Positions 1 to 8,520 of a stretch of DNA of 64,000 nucleotides are shown here, piece by piece (position 1 is the stretch's first letter; each line of letters opens with the position of its first letter). The stretch is from Streptococcaceae bacterium. Lineage in GTDB: Bacteria > Bacillota > Bacilli > Lactobacillales > Streptococcaceae. The notes below the pieces were generated by a model. The model worked only from the letters and a program-made list of their open reading frames with translations. It made no database searches and was not told the DNA's origin. The position numbers and the translations under genes are program-made. Location of the stretch: positions 1-64,000 of the forward strand of contig JAISYQ010000014.1 in assembly GCA_031269775.1 (NCBI GenBank), given 5' to 3'.

Positions 1-100
1 CAGGACCTGCATAACATCTTTCAGAGACACTAACAACTGATACAATTAAAGACAACATTACTAAACTTAAAACAAGTCTTAACTTTTTTAACTTAATCAA
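1..100 (-). CDS. Secreted protein, N-terminal fragment (runs off window start)
   Basis: A 33-codon N-terminus reads leftwards out of the window from a TTG start, with a GGGGAG ribosome binding site 7 bases upstream. It starts MIKLKKLRL, continues with a hydrophobic run of about 15 residues and reaches CYAGP, so it looks like a Sec signal peptide with a cleavage site near YA. The nearer ATG gives a stop after two codons, which favours TTG. Too little is present to name the product. The general plan resembles the small exported peptide at 19624-19779, but that likeness may be only that of any signal peptide. Confidence 0.5.
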   Translation of the reverse strand, partial: MIKLKKLRLVLSLVMLSLIVSVVSVSERCYAGP

Positions 101-543
101 AACATATCTCCCCTTTATAAAAAATATAATTTGCTTTAAAAGCAAATATGAAAAATATTACAATTACATCATACTAATCTCCCATCTTTTGTCAATAACA
201 CAAGATAGCAAAATCTTACGCATCTTTAGATATTTTTAAAAAGTAGCACGAAATTGTAAAAATAAGCGCAAGTGTTGCTTTTATTCGATAAGAAAAACAC
301 ACAGTTATACTAAATTTATTCAAGGATGTAACAAAAAAGTAGAGCCAACTCATCTAAATTTGTATAACTTTGCTTCAAGGCAATAAGAAAGCACTTTTTA
401 CAAGTTACATGATCCTTTTGATTTTTTTCTTGTCAAGAAAAAAAGAGATAAAATTTGCACATTTTAAAATCGATTGATTTGAACAACCTGACTGATTACA
501 AATTTGGTAAAAGCAATTTCACTTAAAGGCAAGTAAATAGACT
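101..543. other. AT-rich intergenic stretch
   Basis: No open frame with a ribosome binding site, RNA gene or strong hairpin was recognised here. It separates the 3' end of the phosphatase gene from the upstream region of the leftward secreted protein gene, whose promoter is presumably within the first 100 bases. Confidence 0.4.
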
Positions 544-1257
544 CTAAAGATTAGACGCACTGTTCAAAATTTCTCTACCCTTTTTGCGATAGCTCATATC
601 GCCAATTTTAACTAAATGAAAACCATTGTTTTTATCATATTCGATAATTGTAACACTTGCGTTATCAATACGATTTCGATGAAAAGATTTTGAAGCAATA
701 AATGAACATAAAGTTCCAATTGTCATTCCGTGTGATACTACCAAAGCATTCCCTCCACCTTGTTTAGCTACTGCATGCGCAATATCTTCAAAACCTGTCC
801 AAATACGTTCATAAATTATTTGCCAAGGCTCTGCCCATCCTGCTGTATCAGCCTCTATTAAACCATTGGCAATTGTCTCATAGGTTAAATTTTTAAAATC
901 CCTAACACTTTGATAAGCATTAGTTCGCGGTAATACTCCATCAAAAAGTTCTTTATCATAACCTCCATCTAAAGAACCAAAGCACCACTCACGAATACGT
1001 TTATCTTTCATATAAGGGATATGTGGATGTCCCAACTCTTCCATCAAAATATCCATTGTTAACATCGTACGGCCACTATCTGAAGAAAATGCAGCTTTAA
1101 ATTGCAATCCTTCTAAAGCTAAACCGGCCCCTAATTCATGAATACCCTCTTCACCTTTTTTCGTTAATGGTGTATCTGACCAACCTTGTGCACGACCAAT
1201 CGTATTAAACATAGTTTTGCCATGCCGAACAATATAAAGCGTTGATTTTTTACTCAT
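544..1257 (-). CDS. Histidine phosphatase (phosphoglycerate mutase-like) family protein
   Basis: A 237-residue cytosolic protein of the histidine phosphatase superfamily. The phosphoacceptor motif RHGKT is at residues 11-15 (His12), the acidic residue of the family is probably Glu90 (RIREW), and the second active-site His is in VVSHGMT (His176). Members include cofactor-dependent phosphoglycerate mutases and many broad-specificity phosphatases. The GAPDH-like genes of glycolysis are not adjacent, so the substrate cannot be read from context. It is a single-gene unit, and its start has a plausible AAAAGGGG site upstream. I am confident of the family and unsure of the substrate. Confidence 0.85.
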   Translation of the reverse strand: MSKKSTLYIVRHGKTMFNTIGRAQGWSDTPLTKKGEEGIHELGAGLALEGLQFKAAFSSDSGRTMLTMDILMEELGHPHIPYMKDKRIREWCFGSLDGGYDKELFDGVLPRTNAYQSVRDFKNLTYETIANGLIEADTAGWAEPWQIIYERIWTGFEDIAHAVAKQGGGNALVVSHGMTIGTLCSFIASKSFHRNRIDNASVTIIEYDKNNGFHLVKIGDMSYRKKGREILNSASNL

Positions 1258-1556
1258 TGTATCCCCTTTTTCTTTTCAAACGAGTTTATTATTTAAGCAA
1301 ATCAAAATGTGTCTCAAATCGTTTAAAAATAACACAATTTTCATTTGCCATGTAATAAAAATTAAGACCCAATCACTATTTCTTCTTCTAAACTTTTTAT
1401 CTGCTCCTTGTTTTAAAACGTCCTCAATACGAATATTGTCATTTTTACCATTACCCTTGTGTACATTTGTAATATAAATGTATACAAAAATATTTTGCTT
1501 TAAAAATTTTTAAAGTGATTCACTATTAGAGATAGGTGAGCAAACTCTCACACTTT
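1258..1556. other. Intergenic stretch with an inverted repeat at 1460-1486
   Basis: No intact gene. An imperfect inverted repeat (TGTACATTT and AAATGTATACA) lies at 1460-1486 and could be an operator, a hairpin or part of an insertion-sequence end. On the minus strand around 1380-1450 a short frame reads NDNIRIEDVLKQGADKKFRR, which looks like a scrap of a former coding region, but I do not recognise the family. Confidence 0.35.
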
Positions 1557-2195
1557 TCATCGTTTCTTTTTTTCATCAATGACCAATAAACCATTGAAAG
1601 TTCTTTCCCTGACTGGATAATCCTTTCGTGCAACTCTCATTTCTCTTCTTTTTGTTAACGGCAATTTTTTAGATTTCTTTTTGGGAATCTCGCTATTTTT
1701 ATGAAAATTTAAAACGCTTTGATATCCGCTATCAAAGCGAGCTAAAATACCACCTGAAATCGCATAACCAACTGTGCTTTTATATAACTTAAAATCGTGA
1801 ACGCTACCTTTTCTATGATCAAATGAAATAATTTTGCCTGTCCTTTGATTAACAATCACTTGTGTGGTGCTTCTTTTTTCCTGAATACCATTTTTAGGAC
1901 GCTCAATGGGACTTTCCGTGATATTAACCAGCACTACTTCAATTTCATTAGCTTTAAGCAAAGTTTTCTTGCCAGGAATTTGAGTTACATATTGACGCCA
2001 GTATTTCAAAATCATTAAAAGTTGCACACCAACTGGCAATTTAGGCGATCTTCCTCCCTTGACATGTTTAGCTTGAAAAGCAGCATATAAAACTTGCTCC
2101 ATTTTGGAAAAAATTACTTTTTTAACTCCAATTATTTACTGAAAATCTGCTTCGCTTAGTGTTTGTGCTTTTGTATAGTATTCTTCGTAATTCAT
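1557..2195 (-). pseudogene. IS5-family (ISL2-like) transposase, degraded
   Basis: Reading leftwards from an ATG at 2195, the frame starts MNYEEYYTKAQTLSEADFQ, then meets a TAA in frame and continues as IIGVKKVIFSKMEQVLYAAF. Further down are VLVNITESPIERPKNG and HDFKLYK, typical of IS5/ISL2 DDE transposases, where the Asp of the VDxTE region is part of the catalytic triad. Here that Asp is Asn (VNITES), residues after PKNG are missing, and the spacing between blocks is too short. It is therefore an inactive remnant. It lies immediately downstream of the broken parC-like gene and may have taken part in its loss. Confidence 0.75.
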
Positions 2196-2234
2196 TCTTA
2201 TCACCGATTTTAGTATATCAAATTAGTTGAGATT

Positions 2235-3000
2235 TTAAAGTTTACGAGGGGGTCTATTGTTCAAATCGGTTACGACTGAATTGACCACAAAATCATTTTG
2301 TCTTAAATTCATTGATTTAACGCTTTTAGCTTTAACTCCTACTACAGGTACTTTACTAAGAGCAAAGCGCAGGCCAAAACCACAATGGCTAACCAATAAA
2401 ACACCTTGATTAGACTCTGCTTTAACCAATTCAATCTTTTGAACTTGATCCTTATCTTTTAACTTAATTGCGCTCATTGTTTGCGTTTTATAAGTACGTC
2501 ACGAGGTGAATTCTGTTAACTTTGTTTGCTTAATCATGCCATTTTTTGTACTCAATAATAGGTTTCTCTTTTCATCTAACTCTTCAAATACAATCACCTT
2601 TAGAATTGCTTCTTGAGAAGATAAAGGAATTATCTGTGATAAGTGATATCCAACTTCTTTTAATTTTAAATCAGGCAATTCTAAGTGATAATTTGGCAAT
2701 TTTTGTTGATAACTCTTCGGTTTCTTTTTTAAGTTTGGTAATATTCGTATTGGTTAAACGATATAATTGCAAAATTACAATTGCTTCTGCTTGCTCTTTA
2801 GTAAAACCAAAAGCATCAATTAACTTTTACTTTGCATTATGATCTTTATTCATAGAAAATAAAATCTGTCTTTGCACAGGCTTTAGTTCATCACGAATAT
2901 CAGGAAGCGCGCTCTCTTAAATAATATATTTTGAATATCGTCCAAAACGATCCTCTATAACATTTTCTAAGGTTAACTTTTGAATTCTCCCTTGATTCAT
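2235..3000 (-). pseudogene. parC: Topoisomerase IV subunit A (parC-like), heavily deleted
   Basis: From the ATG at 3000 (GGGAGAG upstream) the frame reads MNQGRIQKLTLENVIEDRFG followed, after a frame change, by ALPDIRDELKPVQRQILFSM, the N-terminal signature of ParC/GyrA. The next recognisable pieces ([16 protein letters not shown], then [18 protein letters not shown], then a C-terminal blade with LLVSHCGFGLRFALSKVPVV and VKSMNLRQNDFVV) come from the middle and far end. Several stops and frameshifts separate them. ParC is about 800 residues; roughly a third remains, and the active-site Tyr region is absent. The last codons (RPPRKL and stop) match the terminus of the dispersed repeat of this window. 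A working ParC must be elsewhere, or GyrA alone must serve. Confidence 0.8.
2236..2256. repeat. End fragment of the dispersed MITE-like repeat
   Basis: The stretch TTTACGAGGGGGTCTA at 2241-2256 matches the conserved end of the repeat family (CCGAGGAGGTCTA) seen in full at eight other places. Only about 20 bases are present; beyond it begins the IS5-like remnant. It provides the final codons of the parC fragment. Confidence 0.4.
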
Positions 3001-3266
3001 CTTTTACTCTCCCACTTATCATCCAATAAACTAATCTTTTCTACAACCTCTTCATTTTATAGGCTCAATTACAACTTCTTGCTTTACACTCACATCTTCT
3101 ACTTGATCTAAAATTGTAAATATTTCAGTATCCTAATTTAGATTAAGATAAATGACTTTTGTTATAGTTTCTGAAAAAATTTTCTTTTAAAAAGATAATT
3201 TAAAATACGTTTTTTGAGTATTTTTGAGTATAATGAAGAGACAAATAAGATAGAAAGGTTTAAAGG
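3001..3266. other. Intergenic stretch with degenerate minus-strand coding traces
   Basis: On the minus strand, codons reading DTEIFTILDQVEDVSVKQEV precede the parC start and look like the tail of an upstream gene, broken by stops. I could not assign it; parE would be the expected neighbour. On the plus strand, GAGTATAATGAAGAG (around 3225-3239) contains a TATAAT hexamer suited as the -10 element of ymfF. Confidence 0.35.
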
Positions 3267-4529
3267 ATGAGAATTGAATTAACAAAAAATGTGCATTTAA
3301 TGACTGTTCCGACTACAAAATATAAAACAATTCAAATATTAGTATGCTTTTCTACTTCTTTGCGAGAAAATATTGTTGCAAAACGTGTATTGCTTTCAAG
3401 CTTAATGGAGCTTAACTCCAAACATTTTCCAGTGCAAACTGAACTCTCTAAAAGACTAGCAAAGCTTTATGGTGCAAGTTTTCACTCATATGTAGATCGT
3501 AAGGGGAACATGCATCGTTTAAATTTTTTAATAACTATCGTAAATGATTCTTATTTACAAGATATGCACTTATTAGAACAAGCAGTTGATTTTTTAAAAG
3601 AAATTATTTTTTATCCAAATCTTAAAGAAAATGCTTTTGATCAAGAAACTTTTAAATTAGAACAAGCAAACTTAATTCAAGATATTGAAAGCCTTATAGA
3701 AGATAAAGAATATTATGCAAAGTTGCGATTGCAAGAAATTTATTATCGATCTTCAAAAGCGCAGGCAGAAACAATTTTTGGAACAACTCAAGCATTAAAA
3801 GCACTAACAGCAAAAAAATTAGCTAGTTATCATAGAAAAGTACTTTCTACGGATAAAGTAGATATTATGATTATTGGAAATGTTAATGAAGTAAAAGTTC
3901 AAAAATTGTTTTCTAATTTACCATTTACCTCTCGCAATTTTTTAAATACTGAACTTTTTTATAATGAACCATTAACAAATGTTGTTATAAAACGAGTAGA
4001 GCAAGAACCATTAAATCAATCCAAATTAAACCTTGCTTATCATTTGCCGATAAAGTTTACCGATCCATCTTTCTTTGCTCTGCAAGTTTTCAATGGTTTA
4101 TTTGGAGGCTTTTCACAATCAAAATTATTTGTAAATATTAGAGAAAAGGAGAGTATGGCTTATTTTATCAGCAGTTCTTTTGATAGTTTTCGCTCCCTTA
4201 TGATGGTAGCTACAGGCATTGATCGGATCAATCGTAACAGAGTTTTAGAGCTTATTCATAAGCAATTGTTCTTTCTAAAATCAGGTATGTTTAAAAAAGC
4301 AGAATTTTTACAAACAAAAGCAATGTTAAAAAATGTTTATTTATTATCACGGGATAGTATTAGTACTCTTATGGAAGAAGAATTTATCAATTTTCTATTA
4401 CCAAAAACAAAATTTAGCAAGGAAGAGTACTTGCAAAATCTTATGCTTGTAACACGTGAGGAGGTAATGGAAGTTGCAAAAAGAATAAAATTGCAAGCAA
4501 TATTTTTCCTTGAAGGAATAAAATCTTAG
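3267..4529 (+). CDS. ymfF: M16 peptidase-like protein YmfF (inactive-type partner)
   Basis: A 420-residue insulinase-like (M16) protein starting at ATG after GAAAGG. It lacks the HxxEH zinc motif, as is known for the YmfF member of this pair, which has been annotated as associated with EF-P modification in Firmicutes. The second half (FNGLFGGFSQSKLFVNIREK, with the Gly-rich turn and SMAYFISSSF) is the usual C-terminal M16 signature for substrate binding. It is followed 8 bases later by ymfH, so the two are co-transcribed and probably form the mixed active/inactive pair typical of M16 enzymes. The whole block ymfF-ymfH-ymfM-pgsA matches the order in Bacillus and lactic acid bacteria. Confidence 0.9.
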   Translation: MRIELTKNVHLMTVPTTKYKTIQILVCFSTSLRENIVAKRVLLSSLMELNSKHFPVQTELSKRLAKLYGASFHSYVDRKGNMHRLNFLITIVNDSYLQDMHLLEQAVDFLKEIIFYPNLKENAFDQETFKLEQANLIQDIESLIEDKEYYAKLRLQEIYYRSSKAQAETIFGTTQALKALTAKKLASYHRKVLSTDKVDIMIIGNVNEVKVQKLFSNLPFTSRNFLNTELFYNEPLTNVVIKRVEQEPLNQSKLNLAYHLPIKFTDPSFFALQVFNGLFGGFSQSKLFVNIREKESMAYFISSSFDSFRSLMMVATGIDRINRNRVLELIHKQLFFLKSGMFKKAEFLQTKAMLKNVYLLSRDSISTLMEEEFINFLLPKTKFSKEEYLQNLMLVTREEVMEVAKRIKLQAIFFLEGIKS

Positions 4530-4537
4530 GAGGTTTA

Positions 4538-5836
4538 ATGAAAAAGATTGAATATAAACAGGTGGAGGAAACATTATTTTTAGAAAAGCTGGCTAATGGT
4601 TTGCGTGTTTTATTGCTACCAAAAAAAGATTTTTATAAAACTTACGCTTTATTTACGACTAATTTTGGCTCTATTGATAATGAATTTATCCCTTTAGGTA
4701 AAAAGGAGAAAGTGCGTTTTCCTGATGGGATTGCTCATTTTCTTGAGCATAAGTTATTTGAAAAAGAAGATGGGGACGTTTCTGAAAAATTTGGAGAGCT
4801 TGGGGCTTTTTCTAATGCAAGTACAGGTTTTACAAGGACAAATTATTTATTTTATACGACATCAAAAATTTATAAAAATTTAGAAATATTAATAAATTTT
4901 GTACAAAGGCCTTATTTTACAAAACAGCTTGTAAATAAAGAAAAAGGAATTATCATTCAAGAAATGTACATGTATTATGATAATGCAAATTGGCGTTTAT
5001 TTTCAGGTTTATTAGAAAATCTTTATCCAAAAGACCCTCTTTCATCTGATATTGCAGGGACAGCGGATAGTATTCAAAAAATTAATGCAGAAATGTTGTA
5101 TCAAAACTTTTATCAATTTTATCATCCAAGTAATATGACGTTAGTAGTTGGTGGACATTTTGAAGTTGATAAAATGATGACTTTTATTAAAGAAAATCAA
5201 GCAAAGGAAAAGTTTGCAAAGATATCTTTAACTCAAAATAAAGTTTTTTTTAAAAATGATGAACCAATTATTGAAAATCGTTCTATCAAGATGAATATAG
5301 TGCGTCCAAAATTTGTTTTAGGTTTAAAAGGAAGAGATGATTTGCCAATAAAAAATACTGAACTTTTGCAGTATAAATTTAGTCTTAAATTATGTTTACA
5401 GATGTTATTTGGGCCTATCAGTCAAAATTTTTGGCTATTTTATAATAAAGGTATAGTGGATGATTCTTTTTCATATTCTTTGACCTTAGAGCGCGGGTTT
5501 CATTTTGTAGAAATTAATGGCGATGTTAATGATCCACAAAAAGTTACGGATATTTTGCAGGAAAAGATTAGAAATTACCAACAGCAAGATGATTTTAATG
5601 AGAAAGTTTTTGAAGTATTAAAAAAAGAAATGATTGGTAGATTTATTCAATCGCTTAATTCAATAGAACATATTGTCCATAAAATTTCTTGTAGTTCGTT
5701 TAGTAATGAAGATGTTGTCTTTTTAAAGACTGATTTGTTGATTAGAGATTTATCTTTTGTTAAGTTTCAAAAATTTGTGCAACAGTTTATGGAAAATGCA
5801 GTTTTTTCTTGCTTTTATATTTATCCAAAAAAATAG
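4538..5836 (+). CDS. ymfH: M16 zinc peptidase YmfH
   Basis: A 432-residue M16 metallopeptidase. The inverted zinc motif HFLEH is at residues 67-71 and the third ligand is probably Glu142 in IIIQEMYMYY, so the active site looks complete, unlike its upstream partner. The start ATG has AGGAGG 5 bases before it. The gene lies in an operon between ymfF and the HTH gene. The natural substrate is not known from sequence; the pair is conserved together across Firmicutes. Confidence 0.92.
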   Translation: MKKIEYKQVEETLFLEKLANGLRVLLLPKKDFYKTYALFTTNFGSIDNEFIPLGKKEKVRFPDGIAHFLEHKLFEKEDGDVSEKFGELGAFSNASTGFTRTNYLFYTTSKIYKNLEILINFVQRPYFTKQLVNKEKGIIIQEMYMYYDNANWRLFSGLLENLYPKDPLSSDIAGTADSIQKINAEMLYQNFYQFYHPSNMTLVVGGHFEVDKMMTFIKENQAKEKFAKISLTQNKVFFKNDEPIIENRSIKMNIVRPKFVLGLKGRDDLPIKNTELLQYKFSLKLCLQMLFGPISQNFWLFYNKGIVDDSFSYSLTLERGFHFVEINGDVNDPQKVTDILQEKIRNYQQQDDFNEKVFEVLKKEMIGRFIQSLNSIEHIVHKISCSSFSNEDVVFLKTDLLIRDLSFVKFQKFVQQFMENAVFSCFYIYPKK

Positions 5837-5852
5837 AATAAGTTATTAAAGT

Positions 5853-6797
5853 GTGATTCCCGTAACAATTAAAGAGAAAAGAGAGAATGTTATAGTGGTT
5901 AGAAAGAAAGGAACTGTTGGAGAGCGTTTAACCGCTGCGCGCCTTGAAAGTGGGTTAACGATAAATGAAATTCAACAAATTACAAAAATACAAATTCGTT
6001 ATTTAGAAGCAATTGAACAGGATCAATATGCAAATTTACCAGGAACTTTTTATGTTCGTGCATTTATTCGTCAATATGCACATGCTGTTGGTGAGAATGC
6101 ATCTGAGTTAATCGATATTTATGATGGAAAGATTGAGCCATACGCTCCTGATCCAGAAGAGCTACCAGAGATTCCTGTTGTAAAAAAAATCCAAAAACAA
6201 AGAATTACTCGTCATGATAATCGTGTAAAAAGTTCACTGCCTTTTATTGTTTTAGGTATTTTTACTTTAGCTATCTTAGCAGTTGTGTTTTATTTTATGT
6301 TTGCGTATCAAGGGATTAAACCTATGATTGATACTAATAGTTCTATAAAAGTGGAACATATAGTTGAATCTTCAACATCAAAAGTTAAAGAGAATTCATC
6401 ATCAAATTCAAATACTTTAAAAACAAAAGAAAGCAGATCAACTTCAAATATAGGCAAAAGCAAAAAGATTGAAATTTCTAAAATTTCAGAATCAGGTAAT
6501 AATATTTCATTATTGGCTAAAAATATTAGCGAGCAAGCAGAAATTCAAGTAAAAGCGTTAGAAGGACAAAAAACATGGATCCAAATTAATGATGCAAATC
6601 AAACGGCTATATACTCTGGAACAATACAAGCGTCTAATCCATTTTCTCTTAAATTAACAGAAGGAACAAAACAATTTTTGATTATTATTGGTGCTCCAGC
6701 GTATACAAATTTAGCAATTAATGGGACAAAAATAGACATGACTCCTTATAATTCAGATAAACCTCTGACATTTATAATTTTTTTGGAATACATTTGA
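5853..6797 (+). CDS. ymfM: RodZ-like membrane HTH protein (YmfM)
   Basis: The N-terminus holds a RodZ-type helix-turn-helix domain (about residues 21-80, including VGERLTAARLESGLTINEIQ and YVRAFIRQYA), then a basic linker, one transmembrane helix (about 128-152), a Ser/Thr/Asn-rich spacer and a C-terminal beta-rich domain (DUF4115-like, with KTWIQI). This is the plan of RodZ/YmfM proteins, which link cell-shape machinery to the membrane. The GTG at 5853 has no clear ribosome binding site; a GTG at 5895 (MVRKKGTVGERL) is an equally good start and would shorten the protein by 14 residues. pgsA follows. Confidence 0.85.
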   Translation: MIPVTIKEKRENVIVVRKKGTVGERLTAARLESGLTINEIQQITKIQIRYLEAIEQDQYANLPGTFYVRAFIRQYAHAVGENASELIDIYDGKIEPYAPDPEELPEIPVVKKIQKQRITRHDNRVKSSLPFIVLGIFTLAILAVVFYFMFAYQGIKPMIDTNSSIKVEHIVESSTSKVKENSSSNSNTLKTKESRSTSNIGKSKKIEISKISESGNNISLLAKNISEQAEIQVKALEGQKTWIQINDANQTAIYSGTIQASNPFSLKLTEGTKQFLIIIGAPAYTNLAINGTKIDMTPYNSDKPLTFIIFLEYI

Positions 6798-6856
6798 AGA
6801 GTAAATACTAGTAATTCTACAAGTTATGCAAGATCAGAATAAAAAAGGAGTTAGAA

Positions 6857-7441
6857 ATGAATTTACCTAATAAATTAACCGTTTTACGAATTCTTATGAT
6901 TCCTTTGTTTTTATTTATGTTTTCCTTTCCATTTGATTGGGGGGAATTTAAGGCTTTTAGTAAAACTATTCCATTAGCTCATATTGTTGCGGCTATTATT
7001 TTTATATTAGCTACTATTACTGATTGGCTGGATGGATATTTGGCTAGAAAATGGCATTTGGTAACGAATTTTGGGAAATTCGCAGATCCTTTAGCGGATA
7101 AAATGTTGATTATGGCAGCTTTTATTGTCTTAATTGAACTAAAGCAGGTGTCAGCATGGATTGTGGCCATTATTGTAATACGCGAACTAGCAGTTACAGG
7201 TTTGCGTTTATTAGTAGTAGAAAAAAAAGGTGAAGTTTTAGGAGCTGCTTGGCCTGGAAAGATTAAAACAATAACGCAGATGCTAGCGATTATCTTCTTA
7301 TTGTTGCATAATCTACCCATGGCTTTTGTGACAAATTTGCCAATAGGTGAAATTTTGCTATATATTGCACTTACTTTTACAATTTATTCAGGCGTAGATT
7401 ATTTTGTAAAAAATAAAGAAGTGTTTAAAGAAAGTATGTGA
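6857..7441 (+). CDS. pgsA: CDP-diacylglycerol--glycerol-3-phosphate 3-phosphatidyltransferase
   Basis: A 194-residue integral membrane enzyme making phosphatidylglycerol phosphate from CDP-diacylglycerol and glycerol 3-phosphate. The CDP-alcohol phosphotransferase motif is complete: DWLDG at 56-60, AR at 63-64, Gly73, Asp77 and Asp81 (FADPLAD). Several hydrophobic helices flank it. The ATG has AAAGGAG 7 bases upstream. In related genomes cinA and recA follow; here the next region is instead a set of broken ABC transporter genes on the other strand. Confidence 0.95.
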   Translation: MNLPNKLTVLRILMIPLFLFMFSFPFDWGEFKAFSKTIPLAHIVAAIIFILATITDWLDGYLARKWHLVTNFGKFADPLADKMLIMAAFIVLIELKQVSAWIVAIIVIRELAVTGLRLLVVEKKGEVLGAAWPGKIKTITQMLAIIFLLLHNLPMAFVTNLPIGEILLYIALTFTIYSGVDYFVKNKEVFKESM

Positions 7442-7529
7442 ATCATATTTTAAGACCTCGTTATATAGTTACAAATTTGAAAAATTGCACAATAGTATTT
7501 TTTTACTTGGTGTATGGTCATTGAAATTT

Positions 7530-8213
7530 TATTTTTCCCTAGCCTTTCTTTTAAAAATTTCTTCTAAAGATGGTGTTTCTTGGCTAAAGATAGGCGCATA
7601 GCTGCCATAAGAGGCTCTTTTAAAAATTATTTTCCCTATTTTAGGATTAGATAAATCAACTTCCAATCGTCCATCTGCATGTCTTTTTACTTTTTTAACG
7701 CCATCGATTGTTTAAAGCTTTTCTGCAGTCAATTCACTTTTAATAAACAATTTCGTCAAACCAAAACTTTCACGAATTTCATGAATTTTACCATTTAGCA
7801 CGCTTTTTTCATCTTTAAGCATTATTAGATTTTCCGCCAATTTTTCCACATTTGCCATATTATGATTAGAAAAAATGATACAAGCTCCCTTTTTCTTTAA
7901 TTCAAGGATAGCCTCTTCTAATAAACTTACATTAACAAGGATCTAAACCAGAAAATGGTTCATCCAAAATAATAAACTTGGGTTCATGAATAAACGTTAC
8001 AATTAACTGGACTTTTTGCTGATTACCTTTTGAAAGCGTTTTTACTTTTGTTTTTCTGTTTCCTTTTACATCAAATCTTTTAAGCCATTCATCGGTTTTT
8101 GGTGAAATTTCTACGGGATCTTTTCCGCGTAATTCTACAAAATACAACACAGGTAAATAACCTACTTTATCATAAGTTGATTCAACAATTTTTTGCTCGA
8201 TTTCAGCATTCAT
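7530..8213 (-). pseudogene. ABC transporter ATPase (NatA-like), truncated and frameshifted
   Basis: The frame at 7932-8213 contains the signature-like VKTLSKGNQQKVQLIVTF and Walker B FIILDEPFSGLD, but there is no Walker A and no N-terminal half. After a frame change the protein continues leftwards as VNVSLLEEAILELKKKGACI and IIFSNHNMANVEKLAE (H-loop region) and ends near SLEEIFKRKAREK. At least one stop (after TAEKL) interrupts the tail. It resembles ATPases of ABC-2 exporters such as NatA. Its natural partner may be the broken permease at 10729-11410; the pieces of another exporter lie between them. Confidence 0.75.
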
Positions 8214-8229
8214 CTGAGCACGCTTTTCT

Positions 8230-8520
8230 TCTTTAAACTCAGGTGTTTTATCGACTTGCTGAGTATAGAAATGTAGATGGAGTACAAAGAATTATCGGCA
8301 TTGATTTTTGTATCATTTGTTAATGCTTGTTGCAGCTGTTGGTATTCTTGTTTTTTCTTTTCATTTTTTTGAATCTCATCATTGATTGTCTGTTTCTCTT
8401 TGGTAAGATTTATATTTTGCTGATTTAAAGCTGTATTTTCATCGATATTTTCCTTTTGTACATTTTTTAATCTAGCTAAAATTCTTCCAGCTGTTGATAA
8501 TATCCAAATTCATCTTTTTT
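8230..8520 (-). pseudogene. Coiled-coil fragment, probable exporter accessory (ComB/HlyD-like)
   Basis: Downstream of the broken C39 exporter, the minus strand reads GRILARLKNVQKENIDENTA and IQKNEKKKQEYQQLQQAL, a charged, Gln-rich heptad pattern like the periplasmic-adaptor-type coiled coil of ComB/BlpB/LcnD accessory proteins that usually follow such exporters. Both ends are missing and there is no start codon. The identification rests on position and composition, so it is moderate to weak. Confidence 0.45.
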
